Source: CAUZFZ01 sp963579025
GTDB lineage: Bacteria; Planctomycetota; Planctomycetia; Planctomycetales; Planctomycetaceae
Length of the DNA: 64,000 nt
NCBI GenBank assembly: GCA_963579025.1
Contig: CAUZFZ010000024.1
Span: forward strand, 21,719-85,718
Reading direction: 5' to 3'
Below the pieces are notes generated by a model. It ran no database searches. It had not been told where the DNA came from and worked only from the letters and a program-made list of their open reading frames with translations. Numbering within the stretch: the first letter of the stretch is position 1; each line of letters opens with the position of its first letter. Below, one piece after another: positions 10,276 to 20,400 of this stretch. Made by a program: the position numbers and the translations under genes.

Positions 10276-11730
10276 ATGCGCCTGATATTGCCTGCCTTGT
10301 GTTTGCTCATGCTGCGCCCGGCGCATCTGTTCGGCCAGGACATCGTTCAGTCCGTGTTCGAAGATCTTCCGTCGCGACTCGAATGTTGGGACTCGGCAGC
10401 GGACTGGGGCGAGCGCCTCAGCCTGGGTTGTGGTGGGTACAGGCCAGCAGACTGCACGGAATCTCGAAGCGACGGCTGTGCGCCCCCCGACCGGACATGT
10501 CCGCTGAAGGGCATCTCGCCGTGGGAAGGCAGTTCGTTGGACATCGGCGGCAGCTACCGCGTCCGCTACCACAACGAACACAACATGCGGGGAGCCGGCC
10601 TCACCGGTCGCGATGACGAGTACGTGCTGCATCAGGTGCGGCTGTGGCTGACCGGAAAGTTGAACGACCGCCTGAGCATGCGGGTCGAAATGATCGATGC
10701 ATCCAGTGTGGGCGAGACCTTTGCTCCGCGCAGCAACGAAGTCGACCGGGTCGATCTTTATCAGGCGTACTTCGATGCCCTGCTGATCGACGGCGAGGGC
10801 ACGCTGACCGCCCGGCTCGGCCGGCAGGAGTTCGCGCTGGGTGTCGCCCGACTGATTCAGGCTCCCAGCTGGGCCAACCGCAGACGAAACCGCGACGGCG
10901 TTCGGCTTATGTGGCGAGACCCCGACTGGGACATCGACGCCTTCTGGACGCGACCCGTCTTTCGAAACGTTGGCAACTTCACCGAGTTCGACTCGACCAA
11001 CCACAACCAGCAGCTCTACGGCATTTACACGACGTACAAGTCGCTCGAAAAACAAAAGCTGGAGCTGTACTGGCTCGCCTTTGACTTCGCCAACCGTACT
11101 GGAGGCGGCGGGGCGAAGTTTGACACACTGGGATCACGCTGGTACGGCAGCAGGGATAGCTGGCTGTACGAAGTCGAAGGTGGCTATCAGTTCGGCCGAA
11201 ACCCGGACGACACCGTGCACAACGCCGGATTCGTGGTCACCGGCATTGGCAAAAAGTTCGAGAATGCCTGCTGGAAACCGGAAGCGTGGCTGTACTACGA
11301 CTTCGGGTCCGGATCGGACTCGACCGGAAACGGATTTCATTACTACACACCGGCTGTCCACCGCTACCTCGGCTGGATGGACCTGTTCAGCCGCCGGAAC
11401 ATCCAGGACTTCAACGCACGGATCAAGATGCAGCCGGCTGAGACGTTGACTTTCACCGTCTGGTTTCACTACTTCCTGATGGCGAACGGCCGCGACATTG
11501 TTTACACGCGCACGAATCGTCCCTTCGCAGGCGCGACAGCCGGAACCGCCGGAGATCGCGAAATCGGCCAGGAGCTGGATTTTCAAATGACCTGGCAGTG
11601 CAACAAACAGACGCAAATCCGCGTCGCCTACGCGCACTTCTTCGCTGGCCGCTACTACGACACGACTCCGGGCGTGCCGACGAACTCCGACGCCGATTTC
11701 TTCTACATGCATTTTCAATACATGTTTTGA
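10276..11730 (+). CDS. Alginate-export-type outer-membrane porin
   Basis: A 484-residue secreted protein. An N-terminal signal (MRLILPALCLLMLRPAHLFG) leads into a cysteine-containing linker and then a beta-barrel region from about residue 90 (LDIGGSYRVRYHNEHNMR). Recurrent barrel motifs include RLWLTGKLNDRLSMRVEMID, LGRQEFALGVARLI, RDGVRLMWRDPDWDIDAFW and ELDFQMTWQCNKQTQIRVAY, and the chain ends HFQYMF with a terminal aromatic. This matches the alginate export (AlgE-like) family, in planctomycetes usually an uncharacterised porin. The four cysteines in the N-terminal linker are unusual for a barrel and may form disulfides. It stands alone, with the next gene 700 bases away. True substrate unknown; alginate transport should not be assumed. 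Confidence 0.78.
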   Translation: MRLILPALCLLMLRPAHLFGQDIVQSVFEDLPSRLECWDSAADWGERLSLGCGGYRPADCTESRSDGCAPPDRTCPLKGISPWEGSSLDIGGSYRVRYHNEHNMRGAGLTGRDDEYVLHQVRLWLTGKLNDRLSMRVEMIDASSVGETFAPRSNEVDRVDLYQAYFDALLIDGEGTLTARLGRQEFALGVARLIQAPSWANRRRNRDGVRLMWRDPDWDIDAFWTRPVFRNVGNFTEFDSTNHNQQLYGIYTTYKSLEKQKLELYWLAFDFANRTGGGGAKFDTLGSRWYGSRDSWLYEVEGGYQFGRNPDDTVHNAGFVVTGIGKKFENACWKPEAWLYYDFGSGSDSTGNGFHYYTPAVHRYLGWMDLFSRRNIQDFNARIKMQPAETLTFTVWFHYFLMANGRDIVYTRTNRPFAGATAGTAGDREIGQELDFQMTWQCNKQTQIRVAYAHFFAGRYYDTTPGVPTNSDADFFYMHFQYMF

Positions 11731-12440
11731 GCCGCGGGCCCTGGCACACTCTCGTAATGCAGTGCTGCCTCTGATGCCAAAGAGCCTGGATTTGGTCGGG
11801 CTTAGAGCGCGTTGCGGATAACTGTGGCGGCTTTGGCCTGTATCGGCGGCTTCCAGCCGTCGGAAACTGCACTCAGCGGCAAGATGCCGCCGCTACGGTT
11901 TTGTGAAACACGCCCAAGCGGGCGGGCGGTGATTCCTGAGAATATGCACCAGGAATCAATGATTTCCTCAAGCCGGCGTGCCTCAGCAGGATGACGTTTG
12001 ACGTCACAGTGCTTGATGGCAGCCCGGTCTGGAATGCCGGCACGAACCACTTGGTCGGTGCGGACAGAGTGATGTTCCGCGCTCAGTATCAGATTCAACA
12101 CTGAGCCCGTCGCTGACACGAAGACGTCGCGAATCGCCGGCAGGTCATATGCCCCGATTGCGAGAACGCGTTCTCTCTTCGGTTTCTGCGCCTCTTTGCG
12201 GCAGATCCCGCAGTGGAGCCGCAGACGGCGCAAGACGGCTTCAATTCTGAATCAGCCGGAGAATTCGGTTCCTGTTGTAACGGTCAGGTAAACTTTGCGG
12301 ACGATCTGTTCCACATCGCCCCGTCCACCCCTGCAACTCGCACGATCTTAATAATCGTCCTTACCACAGCAGACGATACCAGTGGCAGATTCGGAATAAC
12401 CGGAATCATCTGTACACGTTGCTTGGTGGAAGACCCGAAC
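11731..12440. other. Long intergenic region between two porin genes
   Basis: About 700 bases. Near 11860-11905 there are small repeat-like motifs (GGCGGCTTCCAGCCG, CGGCAAGATGCCGCCG) that look like intergenic boilerplate. A minus-strand ORF at 11802-12233 (143 codons) crosses these motifs, has no recognisable domain and no good start context, so I do not call it a gene, although a decayed coding sequence around 11940-12150 is possible. The final 150 bases must include the promoter of the downstream porin; I could not recognise a convincing Pho-box. Confidence 0.4.
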
Positions 12441-14039
12441 ATGTTTTTCGATCTCCCCGGATATTTGCGGCGACTGACTCGAAGCGTGGCCGTCGCCGTA
12501 TCTCTGGTGGCCGCTCCCGGAGTTGTGCAGGCTGCTGAGCCAGGGGAAGCCCTCGAAGCCGTAACCATCGCCGGATTTGAGGACGGCGAGACACTCGACG
12601 AACGAGTGGCTCGTCTGGAAGCCCTGTTGCAGGGCAATCCGATTCAACAGACCGGGTTTACACCCGGTTGCGGACCGGCTGGCTGTGGCCCGCAGGGATC
12701 CGCCGATTGCGTTCCCGATGCACCACTCAGTGTGGAAGAGCGGCTGCGTCGTCTGGAGAAGGCCCAGAATGGCGACTGGCCCGATGTCAGGGAAACTGAG
12801 CTTAGAGCCGCACCGAAACTGACCAAGCCGACATACAAGATCGGCGGCCGGATTCACCTCGATCAGTGGTACTTCTCCGACCACACCCCGGGGATCGCAA
12901 ACTTCGAGAACCCAACCACGGGCGACGACCCGGAAGACCGTTTCTTCTTTCGTCGCATCCGAGTCGAAGCCGGCGGCGATGTTCCCGGAAACATGCACTA
13001 CCGGTTCCAGGTCGACTTCAACAATCCGCAGACACCCGAATACAAGGACATGTATATCGGGTTCGACGAAATCCCGTTCTTCAACACGATCCGAGTTGGT
13101 AACCAGAAGCGTCCGCTGGGACTCGATCATCTCAACAGCAGCCGGTTCAACATCTTCATGGAACGGCCGCTGCTGGTGGAGACGTTTAACCCGGACGCCC
13201 GTCGAATCGGTATCGCGTCCTACAACTCCATTGCCGAAGACGACGCTCTGAACTTCACGTATGGGCTGTTTTCTCTGGAAAACACGCGCAGCGACGGTCG
13301 TTTGATCGGCGACTCGATGCAGTGGAGCTTCAACACGCGCCTGCACGGCAGCCCGTGGTACGAGTGCGACGGTCAGGATTATCTGCACTTCGCTATCTCG
13401 TCGATGTTCGCCCGCCCCGACGGCGACACGAACGACATCGAAACGAACAGAAACGAAGGACGTTTCGCGACCCGTAACGAAATTCGGTCCGACACGAGCT
13501 GGCTGGACACTGGCCGCATTGCCGGAGCCGAATGGTACCAGGTACTCGGTCTGGAAATGATCTACAACTCCGGCCCACTGCAGGTGGTGAGCGAATACGC
13601 CTACACATGGTTGCAGCGTGACAGCGACACGCCCGGGACTGGACCAGACGTCGACTTCAACGGGGCGTACGTCTACGTCGCCTACATGCTGACCGGCGAG
13701 CACGTGCCGTACAGCCGCAAGAGCGGCACGATCAACCGCGTGAAGCCGTTCCGCAACTTCCGGCTGTTTACAGCAGACGACTGTGAATGTGCCACAGAAG
13801 AAGACGGCTGGGGTGCATGGCAGGTCGCGCTGCGATACTCGTTCCTGGACCTCACCGACGGGGACATTGAAGGTGGTGAAGGCAACGACCTGACGCTTGG
13901 CCTGGTGTGGTACTTCAACCCGTACTCATCGCTGCAGTTCAACGCGGTGTACGGTGACATCAGCCAGCACGCCGACGTCAACGGCTTCACCGAGGGCAAC
14001 TTCACAGCGCTCGGCACACGACTGCGAGTTGATTTCTGA
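12441..14039 (+). CDS. OprP/OprO-type phosphate-selective porin
   Basis: Outer-membrane porin of 532 aa. The ATG at 12441 follows GGAAG and gives a normal signal peptide (LTRSVAVAVSLVAAPGVVQA). The mature N-terminus holds two short coiled-coil segments (DERVARLEALLQG and SVEERLRRLEKAQ) separated by a Cys/Gly-rich linker, a layout known in trimeric porins. The barrel begins at about 135 (YKIGGRIHLDQWYFSD), contains FFRRIRVEAGGDVPGNMHYR and VGNQKRPLGLDHL, and ends GTRLRVDF with a C-terminal Phe. This is the phosphate-selective porin O and P family; in planctomycetes the ion specificity is untested. A longer in-frame extension from 12213 is rejected because it lacks a signal peptide at its front. 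Confidence 0.85.
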   Translation: MFFDLPGYLRRLTRSVAVAVSLVAAPGVVQAAEPGEALEAVTIAGFEDGETLDERVARLEALLQGNPIQQTGFTPGCGPAGCGPQGSADCVPDAPLSVEERLRRLEKAQNGDWPDVRETELRAAPKLTKPTYKIGGRIHLDQWYFSDHTPGIANFENPTTGDDPEDRFFFRRIRVEAGGDVPGNMHYRFQVDFNNPQTPEYKDMYIGFDEIPFFNTIRVGNQKRPLGLDHLNSSRFNIFMERPLLVETFNPDARRIGIASYNSIAEDDALNFTYGLFSLENTRSDGRLIGDSMQWSFNTRLHGSPWYECDGQDYLHFAISSMFARPDGDTNDIETNRNEGRFATRNEIRSDTSWLDTGRIAGAEWYQVLGLEMIYNSGPLQVVSEYAYTWLQRDSDTPGTGPDVDFNGAYVYVAYMLTGEHVPYSRKSGTINRVKPFRNFRLFTADDCECATEEDGWGAWQVALRYSFLDLTDGDIEGGEGNDLTLGLVWYFNPYSSLQFNAVYGDISQHADVNGFTEGNFTALGTRLRVDF

Positions 14040-14097
14040 TGTTTCCACAGTCTTGCGACTTCGGCCGCCTCTCAACACACACGACTGGCACAGCACT

Positions 14098-14224
14098 AAG
14101 GACTCATTCGCAAATAAGTAACTGGATTCAAAGGTAGCGGCAGGGCGCAAGCCCTCCGGTTTTGCGGCACCGGACGGCTTGCGCCGTTCCGCTACTTCGG
14201 TAAGTTATTTGCGAACGAGCACTA
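14098..14224. repeat. Long palindromic element between convergent genes
   Basis: Inverted arms run from about 14098 to 14160 and from 14168 to 14224. They share TTCGCAAATAA near the ends, GTAGCGG in the middle and GGCGCAAGCC next to the loop. The right terminus CTA is read on the minus strand as the TAG stop of the aminotransferase gene. A structure of this size between two converging genes would terminate transcription both ways. Confidence 0.8.
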
Positions 14225-15151
14225 ACCCGTGCCTGACTGGCGGTCTGCCTGTGCGACGATGTCGAGGCCCGTCAATTCGCTCCACGCTGCCAGAAGGCGT
14301 TTTGTGATCGGTCCCACCTGGCCGTCACCCACCGGCAGTCCGTTGAATCGCGTGGCTGGCATGATGCAGTACGGAGTGCTGGTGAAGAACATCTCGTCGG
14401 CCGTATACAGGTCGTAGGGCTGTAGCCGAGTTTCACGGCACGTCAGCCCCAGCTTTTCGGCCAGATCGATCACGGTATCGCGGCTGATGCCCGCCAGGCA
14501 GTTCTCACTGGTGGGAGTTCTCAGCTCGCCATCGGTCACGGCAAAGATGTTGCCGCCCTTGTTCTCGGATACATAGCCCTCGGTATCCAGGATCACGACC
14601 TGCGCTTCCGGATCCACCAGTCGCGCTTCGGCATCGGCCAGCGTGTACGACATTCGGCTGCGGTTCTTGATGCGCGCGTCCAGCGCCTGCGCTGGAATCG
14701 CACGGCTCATCGCAGTGACGGCGTGACAACCTTCGTGGTAATAGCGGGCCCAACCTCGAAGATCGAGGTGCGATGTAAGAACAATCACCGTCGCCGGGTT
14801 GGACTGCTGCGGGCTCGGGCCGTGTTGAAGAACTCCACGCGAAATGTTGTGGACAATCCAGCAGTCGTCCTGCGGCTGCAAAACTGGACGGTTCGCGTCG
14901 AAGGCGGCGAGAGTGATCTGCGTCAGTTCGTCCGGCGAATGCCCGGGGTCGATGCGGGCGACTTTCAGTGACCGGAACAGTCGCCTGATGTGATCGTAAA
15001 GGCGAAAGGGCTTGTGTCCGAAGGTGCGTGTGGACTCCGTCACGCAGTCGCCCAACATGACGGCACTGTCGAAGATCGAGATGGTCGCCTTGCTCTCGGG
15101 CACCATCTGTCCGGAGAGATAGACGAGCCGTTCCTGTTGTGAGTCACTCAT
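14222..15151 (-). CDS. Class IV PLP aminotransferase (branched-chain / D-amino-acid type)
   Basis: Transfers an amino group using pyridoxal phosphate; the fold covers branched-chain aminotransferase, D-alanine aminotransferase and 4-amino-4-deoxychorismate lyase. The 309-residue length fits. Key positions seen are the Schiff-base lysine K162 in DARIKNRSRMSY, the PLP-ring glutamate E196 in SENKGGNIF, and the phosphate-binding GISRDTVIDLA segment followed by FFTSTPYCIMPATRFNG. The N-terminal SIFDSAVMLGDCVTESTRTF also matches class IV. The stop codon lies in a palindromic element. The gene sits four bases downstream of the deacetylase stop, and that gene overlaps the dehydrogenase, so the three form a leftward operon. 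I cannot choose between IlvE and Dat function from sequence alone. Confidence 0.85.
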   Translation of the reverse strand: MSDSQQERLVYLSGQMVPESKATISIFDSAVMLGDCVTESTRTFGHKPFRLYDHIRRLFRSLKVARIDPGHSPDELTQITLAAFDANRPVLQPQDDCWIVHNISRGVLQHGPSPQQSNPATVIVLTSHLDLRGWARYYHEGCHAVTAMSRAIPAQALDARIKNRSRMSYTLADAEARLVDPEAQVVILDTEGYVSENKGGNIFAVTDGELRTPTSENCLAGISRDTVIDLAEKLGLTCRETRLQPYDLYTADEMFFTSTPYCIMPATRFNGLPVGDGQVGPITKRLLAAWSELTGLDIVAQADRQSGTG

Positions 15152-15154
15152 CGC

Positions 15155-16159
15155 TCAGGCCTTCACGTTGGCGGCAATGGTGTCGAGTCCGACGATCTCG
15201 GCACGGTCGCCGGCCTGTTTGACGAGGTCACAGATGAGACGAATGGTCTCGCAATCGGGGTCCTCAACGACCATGCACGACGGATGACAGAGGAAGTCGA
15301 ACACGCCGCCGTTTTCAATGGCCCATTCGACGGCGAGTCGCACAGCTTTCAGAAAATATTCTCGTTTCCAAAGCCGTGATCGGAATGCGCCGACGTCACT
15401 GATCGGACTCATCGGAATCTCGATCAGGCCGGTCGGATACACGAACGGCTGAGCCTCCTGCTGTGCCCGCACAATATCCGCGTAGACTTCCGGGCCGGGT
15501 GGTTGACCGGTTTCTCCGGAAATGTGCCGCGGATACTTCGAACTGACGTATGTGAATCCGAGATCCAGCAGCATCTTCTGCAGGTCTTCGCGATCGGCGA
15601 GCCCGTTGCTGAATCCACCGGGCGTGCGGAACCCGTTTGGCTCGATCTTCGCCCGGTCCCGCATCGCGATGGTGGTCAGCTCGATATTGTCACGCAGCAG
15701 CTGTGCTGTCGATCGGCCTTTCACCAGCCACGGTGATCTTCGAAAGCGGTATTGCGCATTTGTTGCGGAGTCGGCCAGCAGGTTGACGTGATCGTACGTG
15801 TGATTGCCAATCGGATGGCCGGCCTGGGCAATTGTCTTGATCCAATCAATGTTGGACTGTTCGAGGACTCGGCCCACAAGAAAGAAGTGAATCACACCAC
15901 CAAGTTCCGCTGCGACTTCAGCCGCCTTGACGGAGTAGTCCTTTGTCGGCCCGTCAAGGTTCCCCTTCTGGTAGTCCCATTCGAGCATTTCGCGACGCGG
16001 GTAGTGGCGGCTCATTTCCAGATCGAATGTGATCGCGATCTGTGCCTTGCGCCGATCGGGTTGGCCGGTTGCGAGCCCCGCCGTGGCGGCGAGTGACGTG
16101 GCCAGTGTGCCGGTCACAAACGACCGTCGACTGATCGGAGAGTTCACAGGGCTAGTCAT
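15155..16159 (-). CDS. Tat-exported polysaccharide deacetylase (NodB domain)
   Basis: Removes N- or O-acetyl groups from a polysaccharide. The start at 16159 (334 aa; the codon before it is also ATG and another Met lies five codons further up) follows GTGGAAGTC and gives a twin-arginine signal, SRRSFVTGTL, with Ala-rich core. NodB motifs are ITFDLEMS (catalytic base Asp region), GNHTYDHVNLL (metal-binding His pair H-x3-H) and FRTPGG. A late LCHPSCMV segment carries the final histidine. It overlaps the end of the upstream dehydrogenase gene (stop at 16152-16154) and is followed by the aminotransferase after four bases, so expression is likely coupled. The substrate is unknown; envelope glycan processing is the usual inference. 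Confidence 0.85.
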   Translation of the reverse strand: MTSPVNSPISRRSFVTGTLATSLAATAGLATGQPDRRKAQIAITFDLEMSRHYPRREMLEWDYQKGNLDGPTKDYSVKAAEVAAELGGVIHFFLVGRVLEQSNIDWIKTIAQAGHPIGNHTYDHVNLLADSATNAQYRFRRSPWLVKGRSTAQLLRDNIELTTIAMRDRAKIEPNGFRTPGGFSNGLADREDLQKMLLDLGFTYVSSKYPRHISGETGQPPGPEVYADIVRAQQEAQPFVYPTGLIEIPMSPISDVGAFRSRLWKREYFLKAVRLAVEWAIENGGVFDFLCHPSCMVVEDPDCETIRLICDLVKQAGDRAEIVGLDTIAANVKA

Positions 16160-17261
16160 CATCAGCGACTTCCACAAAGACCTTCAGGCACTGCCCAGAT
16201 TCGAGCAGTCTCATCATCTCGGCGTAGTTTTCGAGACCCCGCACGGGATGCGTGAGGATTCGCTGAGTGACGCCCGGGTACATCTGCTCTCCCAGGGCGA
16301 GGTCGGCGATGCCCTTCTCGAAGTGCCGCCAGTTGCCGTTCACCGTGCCGACCAGCAGCTTATTGCCCAGCACCCATTCGAGGTTGATTCGATCGCCTGG
16401 AACTTCGATGGTCGCATCGCCGCCTGTAATGCTGCTCCAGATCAGGACGCCGTTCAGATTGAGGTATTCCATCGCTCCGAACGCAGTGCCGCTATGCCCG
16501 GTGGATTCGAAGATGATGTCCGGCCTCTCCCCCATTTCATTCGCAACCTGCTGCGGCGTCGTAGACTTTGTGCTGACGTATCGGGCTCCGTACGCGCTGG
16601 CAATTTCCGCCTTCAGGTTGTCCTCGGCCGGCGCCCGCGCGAATGTGACCACCTCCAAACCGCGCAGACGCAAGATCAGCGTCGCCAACAGACCGATCTG
16701 TCCGGCGCCCAGCACGAACGCAACCTGCGGTTCCCACACCTGCAGTCTTTGCTGAGCCAGATACGCCTGCTCGATGCCCTTCGCCACCACACTCGCTGGT
16801 TCGGCCAGAACTCCCAGATGCTTCATGCGTCCAGGAATGCGGACTATGTACCTTTCGTCGTCGACGAATTGCTCGGTGAGGTAGCCGTGCCGCAGGTTGA
16901 TTCCACGCTCGTAATAGGTCTCTTCGCTGGTGACATCGTTGCGCCCGATCTGGTCATAGATCGACCCGCCGGGCCGGCGAACCGTGCATGAGACATAGTC
17001 GCCAGGCTTCACCTTCTTCACGGCCGGTCCGACTTCAACCACCTTGCCAAAAGCTTCGTGACCCAGCACAAGGAATTCCGATCCCGGCGGCGGGGCGCCA
17101 TACAGTCCTTCATTGATCTCCCGATCCGTCGCATCCACGCCGACCTTGAGGACTCTCACCAGCACACCACGACCGTCCGGAATGCTGTCCAGAGTCGGTC
17201 GATCCAGCTCCGTGAGATGGACGCTGTTCTGCTGCGGAGGTTTGACGGCAATCGCTTTCAT
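16152..17261 (-). CDS. Zinc-type medium-chain dehydrogenase, glucose 1-dehydrogenase-like
   Basis: A 369-residue oxidoreductase; start at MKAIAVKPP (17261), where the family normally begins, not the in-frame ATG at 17345. The catalytic domain shows VGVDATDREINEGLYG and VLGHEAFGKVVEVG, both characteristic of sugar dehydrogenases of the Haloferax/Sulfolobus glucose dehydrogenase type. The Rossmann motif is VLGAGQIGLLATL (about 187-199). A glucose-dehydrogenase C-terminal domain follows (RPDIIFESTGHSG, VPGDRINLEWVLGNKLLVGTVN). Reaction is expected to be NAD(P)-dependent oxidation of an aldose or polyol. It is the first gene of a three-gene leftward operon with a deacetylase and an aminotransferase, which would suit amino-sugar or glycan metabolism, but that link is inference. 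Confidence 0.85.
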   Translation of the reverse strand: MKAIAVKPPQQNSVHLTELDRPTLDSIPDGRGVLVRVLKVGVDATDREINEGLYGAPPPGSEFLVLGHEAFGKVVEVGPAVKKVKPGDYVSCTVRRPGGSIYDQIGRNDVTSEETYYERGINLRHGYLTEQFVDDERYIVRIPGRMKHLGVLAEPASVVAKGIEQAYLAQQRLQVWEPQVAFVLGAGQIGLLATLILRLRGLEVVTFARAPAEDNLKAEIASAYGARYVSTKSTTPQQVANEMGERPDIIFESTGHSGTAFGAMEYLNLNGVLIWSSITGGDATIEVPGDRINLEWVLGNKLLVGTVNGNWRHFEKGIADLALGEQMYPGVTQRILTHPVRGLENYAEMMRLLESGQCLKVFVEVADDD

Positions 17262-17467
17262 CAGTCGACTCGGAAGGAAACGGCGAGAAAAAATGGCGGG
17301 CCGGATGCTACACGCCGGCGCCTGCGCGCTTCCACTCAAGCGCATCCGACCTCGTTTGTGTCAGGTGTGGATGCCTCGCATTGTGACGCATCTTGCTGCG
17401 TCACAACGGGATGGAGTAAAAACCTCGACCCCCGAACAATTCTTCATTTATTTCGTCAGGCCGCAGC

Positions 17468-20400
17468 ATGGATGCGACGCTCGACTTGTCCCGCAAATCC
17501 GATTCTCACGCCCCTCTTCGACGGGTCCGCCTTGCGGATGCCCTCACGGGTGTTGGCTGCGGGCTGTATCTGACAGCCTGGCTGCATCAGGCCCTCGGCC
17601 TGGGTTCCTCGCCGATCAGCCTCACGGCATTGCAGGTTGTGCTGCTTGCAGGTCTCGCCCTGGCCTGCTGGCTGGTGCGTCGCTCGGACCAACTGACGTG
17701 GCTTCCATGGCAGTCAGTCGATTGTCGTTCCGATGACACGGCCGCGTGGTCATTCGCTGTGATCCACCTGGCGTTGTTGACTCTGGCCGTGTTCCCGTCG
17801 CTCATGATTTCACCGGCGTGGTTCGTGGCGGAATCGCTTACGACCGAATCCGCACCAGGCAGTCCTGTTCAGCAGTGGCTGATTGCGCTGGCCAGTCTCG
17901 GCGCGGGCTGGCTGCTGCCGCTCACGCTGGCATTCACGCTGCTGGGAACGCGAGTGTCGTCTGCCGCGAGGGGACCGTCGGCAATTGCATCGCGTCTGGC
18001 TGGCGTCAGTCTGGGGATTGTGTTTTCGGTGTTTGTACCGGGTTTGCTTGGTGGTGCTGTCGTGACGGCATTGGCTGGTGCGGTGTTGTGCTGTGTGGCG
18101 ATTGGACTGGCGACGTTCACTCACTTGTCTTCGGCGCGGAATGACGACTTGGACAGCGAAGACGCAGTGTCCGAACCGTCCGTCACCCCGCCGACGTCGA
18201 TACCAACGTCCCGAAACACAATCGTCACAACGACATCGCGTGTCGTTGTTGCCCTCGCATGCGGCATGTTGTTTGCCTCACTGAGACGAGTGCTCGATCA
18301 GTTATTTCTGGATACCGCCTGGCTGAGCAGCGTCGAGTGGGCGGCCGTTCTGGCTGGCTGTGCCGGTGGCTTGTGGCTCGGACGTCGAGCGAACGGTGTC
18401 ACGGCAAGCCGAGTCGCGACGTGGACAACACTAATGGTCGTGGGGTGGTCCGTTCTTCTGCTGGTCGCGTTTCCCATGTGGATTCGGCTGACTCTGGAAC
18501 TCAAATCGACAGTGTCGATTGCCCTGCTCGCGATGAGTCTGAAAGCCATCGTGGCGGCATGTGTTGTGGCACCACTGGGATGCTGCATCGGAGTTCATGC
18601 TGCCGCCATCCGCAAAGATGACTGGCAGTGGCAATTGCCGATGGTGTTTTGTGGCGGCGCGTGGATTGCGAACTGGCTGATGCTGCCTGGGGCTGGTGTT
18701 GCCGCGGGAGTGGCGGTCGCAGCCAGCCTGCTGACGATTGTTGGACTGGCGGAGCAGCTTGCGTTGGCTCCGATGCGCAGGCGAATTGTCATGGCCACAG
18801 CGACAGGCCTGTTGCTGGCGGTCGGATGTCTGTCTGCCCGGCGAGCGTACGATCCGGCGCTGTCTGCAAGGCTGCTGTTCGACACCCGCGTCTTCACGAT
18901 CGGGCGATCCTCAATGCGGTTCGATCTGCTGCCGTATCTCAACGAGGATCGCTGCCTGCAGGTGGTCGAGTCCCGGAATCGGACACTGACAATCTGGAAG
19001 ACGGACGGCAGTCAGATTCACATCCGTGAATCGGGAGTGCCGGTCGGTATCGTCGGTTGCGAGCCGGAATTCAGTCCGCAGCTTTCCGCTGAGTCTCTGC
19101 AGGCAATCTTACCTCTCACGCTGCACGAAGATCCGTCCCGAGTGCTGCTGACCGGGCTGGGCAGTGGAGCGGTCCTGCATACGAGTCTGCAGTTTCCCCT
19201 GACCACGGTTCACTGTGTTGATCCCGATCCCGGGCTCGTCGACGCGGTGTCCGAGCATGTGTTGTCGCAGCTCATGCCAAATCCTCTGGACGACGAACGG
19301 GTTCGCATCGACTGCTGTGAGCCTCTTGTGGCGCTGCGTGCCATGCCGGACAGGTTCGACGTCATTCTTTGCACTTCGGCAAATTCGGTGTTGATGAATG
19401 CGTCGGCCGGAACCACGGTCGAGTTTCTGAAGACTGCTTCGGCCAGTCTCGCGACTGACGGGCTCTATGCTCAGCCACTCGACATTGTCGATTTTGGTCC
19501 TCAAGCCGTACGGACAATTATTCAGACGTGGCAGTCCGCATTCGAGTATGTGGGCGCCATCGAGATTGCACCAGGTCGCCTGCTGTTGACCGGAACCAAC
19601 AGTCCGCGCGGCGTCTTCCGTGAAGGATTCGTGGACCGCCTGCAGCATCCGCATGTTCGATTTGCCCTGGCACAGACCGGCTGGGACTGGGCCACACCGC
19701 TGCAACTGACAACATGGCATCCGGCCGATCTGAGCGATCTGTATGCCGATCAGAGGCAATCCTTGTCGCGCGTGTCCAACATGACACTCACCTGCTGGCT
19801 CCCGTGGGAAGTCACTCGATGGGGAGACAAGTACGTCAAAGTGCGCGAGGCGCTGTCGACTCACGCATCGGTACTGCAGACGCTCGCCGGGCTGGATGGA
19901 CAATCGCCGGAAGTCGTGGATCGTCTGCAGGAACTGAACGAGCAGCGGAAACTGATCACCGACAAACCGGATCAGCACTGGTCTTATCGCGCCGTCGCGA
20001 AACGCATGCTGGTCGATTCTCCTCGTGCGAAGCTTGTGCAGGTCAAGGGAGAAGAGCCTGTCCACCGCCGACATCCCGAAGACAAACAGCGACTGCAGTA
20101 TTTCAAACTTCTGGCCGCAGCGATGAAACACGTGACTGCGGAGAACCTTGAAGCGGTGGCTGACCTGGACAGTCCGTATGACCCACTGGTGACGTTCTTC
20201 CTGCATCAGGAGGTTGCGGAACTGGCTGCACGTGACCGTGCATCACTCGCCGGCATCGAATTGCGGCATCGTCTTTACAGGGCTCGTTACACGACGCCCA
20301 GTGACCACTCAGTCCGAAATGTTGTCATGGCGATCGAACTGCTGTGCGACCACGTTGCTCCTGAGGCAGACCCCGTCTGGCGAGGCGACCAATTGGATGC

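Noticed and set aside
11802..12233. Minus-strand open frame of 143 codons between the porin genes
   Set aside because: Crosses repeat-like motifs, has no ribosome site and no known domain; kept only as a possible decayed sequence.
12348..13703. Minus-strand open frame of 451 codons opposite the OprP-type porin
   Set aside because: The plus strand has a signal peptide, coiled coil and barrel motifs over the same bases; the minus translation shows no domain and results from GC-rich codon bias.
16029..16991. Plus-strand open frame of 320 codons opposite the dehydrogenase
   Set aside because: The minus strand has the complete GxGxxG and sugar-dehydrogenase motifs; the plus frame has no similarity I recognise.
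19109..20206. Minus-strand open frame of 365 codons inside the membrane/spermidine-synthase-like gene
   Set aside because: Antisense of a clear coding region with a Rossmann loop; no signal of its own.
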